The notes beneath the pieces were generated by a model. That model saw only the letters and a program-made list of their open reading frames with translations. It was not told where the DNA came from and ran no database searches. Of a stretch of DNA of 5,914 bases, positions 5,629 to 5,914 are shown piece after piece. The DNA lies in the NCBI GenBank assembly GCA_947176285.1, contig CAMWQF010000187.1, positions 1 to 5,914 of the forward strand. The letters are read 5' to 3'. Position 1 is the first letter of the stretch; every line of letters starts with the position of its first letter. This stretch comes from an uncultured Porphyromonadaceae bacterium. GTDB lineage: Bacteria > Bacteroidota > Bacteroidia > Bacteroidales > Muribaculaceae. Made by a program: the position numbers and the translations under genes.

Positions 5629-5737
5629 ATACAATGAATTAAGATAATGAATGATTTGTGACATAAAATCAGATTATATGCACATCCGTAGTACTCCTGT
5701 GCAATAAAAATAATGAGATTATTACAACAATCTTAAA

Positions 5738-5768
5738 ACTCTTTTCGTTGTTTATATATATAAAGAGT
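5738..5768 (+). repeat. Inverted repeat with TATA palindrome core, upstream of the partial gene
   Basis: The outer arms ACTCTTT (5738-5744) and AAAGAGT (5762-5768) are exact reverse complements. The interval includes a 14-bp perfect palindrome TTTATATATATAAA (5751-5764) that overlaps the right arm. It ends 26 bases before the partial gene's ATG, a position suited to an operator or a leader hairpin. No regulator can be named from the sequence. Confidence 0.4.
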
Positions 5769-5783
5769 ATTGATAATTAATAC

Positions 5784-5787
5784 GGAG
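5784..5787 (+). promoter_or_regulatory. Shine-Dalgarno site of the partial gene
   Basis: GGAG lies 7 bases before ATG 5795. It fixes the start codon and stands out because the other genes in this window lack a recognisable Shine-Dalgarno, as is usual in Bacteroidota. Confidence 0.55.
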
Positions 5788-5794
5788 TAGAGTC

Positions 5795-5914
5795 ATGAAA
5801 GCAATAAAGAAAAGATCAGAATGGCAGAACCTGCTCAGGGTGCTCCGCAACAATGCCGGCTATCTCCGAGTGCTCAATATCCGCGAGATCCACCGCAAAC
5901 GAATTCTCCGCGAA
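5795..5914 (+). CDS. Start of an unrecognised basic protein, cut by the window end
   Basis: Exactly 40 codons run open from ATG 5795 to the window edge, with a GGAG site 7 bases upstream. The visible N-terminus begins MKAIKKRSEWQNLL and is strongly basic: 12 Lys/Arg, 3 Glu, no Asp. Leu, Ile and Arg alternate in a way that suits amphipathic helices. There is no signal peptide or membrane segment in this part. I do not recognise the family; a nucleic-acid-binding or membrane-associated cytoplasmic protein would fit the charge, but that is only a guess. By hand count 53 of the 94 bases from 5821 on are G or C, clearly richer than the AT-rich leader before it. The codons favour CGC, CTC and ATC. 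The gene is divergent from ndk. Confidence 0.6.
   Translation, partial: MKAIKKRSEWQNLLRVLRNNAGYLRVLNIREIHRKRILRE

Larger units (their letters stand above)
5491..5794. other. AT-rich divergent intergenic region with palindromes
   Basis: The 304 bases between ndk and the partial plus-strand gene hold no credible coding frame. From left to right they contain: two tandem -7-like boxes for ndk (5533-5548); a 9-base direct repeat ACACAAAAA (5570-5578 and 5581-5589); a perfect 20-bp palindrome (5609-5628); inverted arms TGCACA/TGTGCA (5679-5684, 5698-5703); AATAAT-GAG-ATTATT (5709-5723); and arms ACTCTTT/AAAGAGT (5738-5744, 5762-5768) around a TATATATA core. No consensus Bacteroidota promoter is visible for the plus-strand gene. 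Confidence 0.7.

Noticed and set aside
5656..5679. Sigma70-like TTGTGA / TATAT pair before the partial gene
   Set aside because: The Bacteroidota primary sigma factor does not use the E. coli -35/-10 consensus, and such matches are frequent in AT-rich DNA.

Overview
The window reads as chromosomal DNA of a member of the Bacteroidota, most likely order Bacteroidales. The evidence is: promoter-like sites of the Bacteroidota type (TTTG, about 20 bases, TAnnTTTG), almost no Shine-Dalgarno sequences, a phosphoglycerate kinase with the extra segment after its NLRF motif that I recall from Bacteroidales homologues, and a secreted peptidase whose predicted mature end starts with Gln. A gut-type family such as Muribaculaceae is possible, but that is only an impression.

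Layout. On the minus strand at the left is pgk (phosphoglycerate kinase, 102-1355), with a hairpin after its stop and a well-formed promoter about 100 bases upstream. Divergent from it on the plus strand is a two-gene unit. The first gene (1567-2991) fuses an AmgK-like sugar kinase of the aminoglycoside-phosphotransferase fold to a RapZ C-terminal domain. The second (2988-3722) is a MurU-like sugar-1-phosphate nucleotidyltransferase that starts at TTG and overlaps the first by 4 bases. Converging on this unit from the minus strand is a 59-residue protein with two hydrophobic segments (3729-3908). Further right, also on the minus strand, ndk (nucleoside diphosphate kinase, 5029-5490) is followed after one base by a secreted M23 peptidase with a C-terminal LysM (4080-5027). 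A strong 14-bp-stem terminator (4021-4060) closes that pair. An AT-rich intergenic stretch with perfect palindromes (5491-5794) leads to the first 40 codons of an unrecognised basic protein on the plus strand, cut by the window edge.

How the genes fit together. The kinase and nucleotidyltransferase look like a salvage route that phosphorylates an amino sugar at the anomeric carbon and converts it to a UDP-sugar (MurNAc to MurNAc-1-P to UDP-MurNAc in the AmgK/MurU pathway of Pseudomonas). The peptidase two genes away would cut or remodel peptidoglycan, so three of the genes concern the cell wall, although they are not one operon. The most interesting feature is the RapZ domain, which in E. coli senses glucosamine-6-phosphate. 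Here it sits on the salvage kinase instead of on RapZ's own P-loop domain, which suggests direct metabolite sensing by the kinase or a new RNA or protein contact. pgk and ndk are ordinary housekeeping genes.
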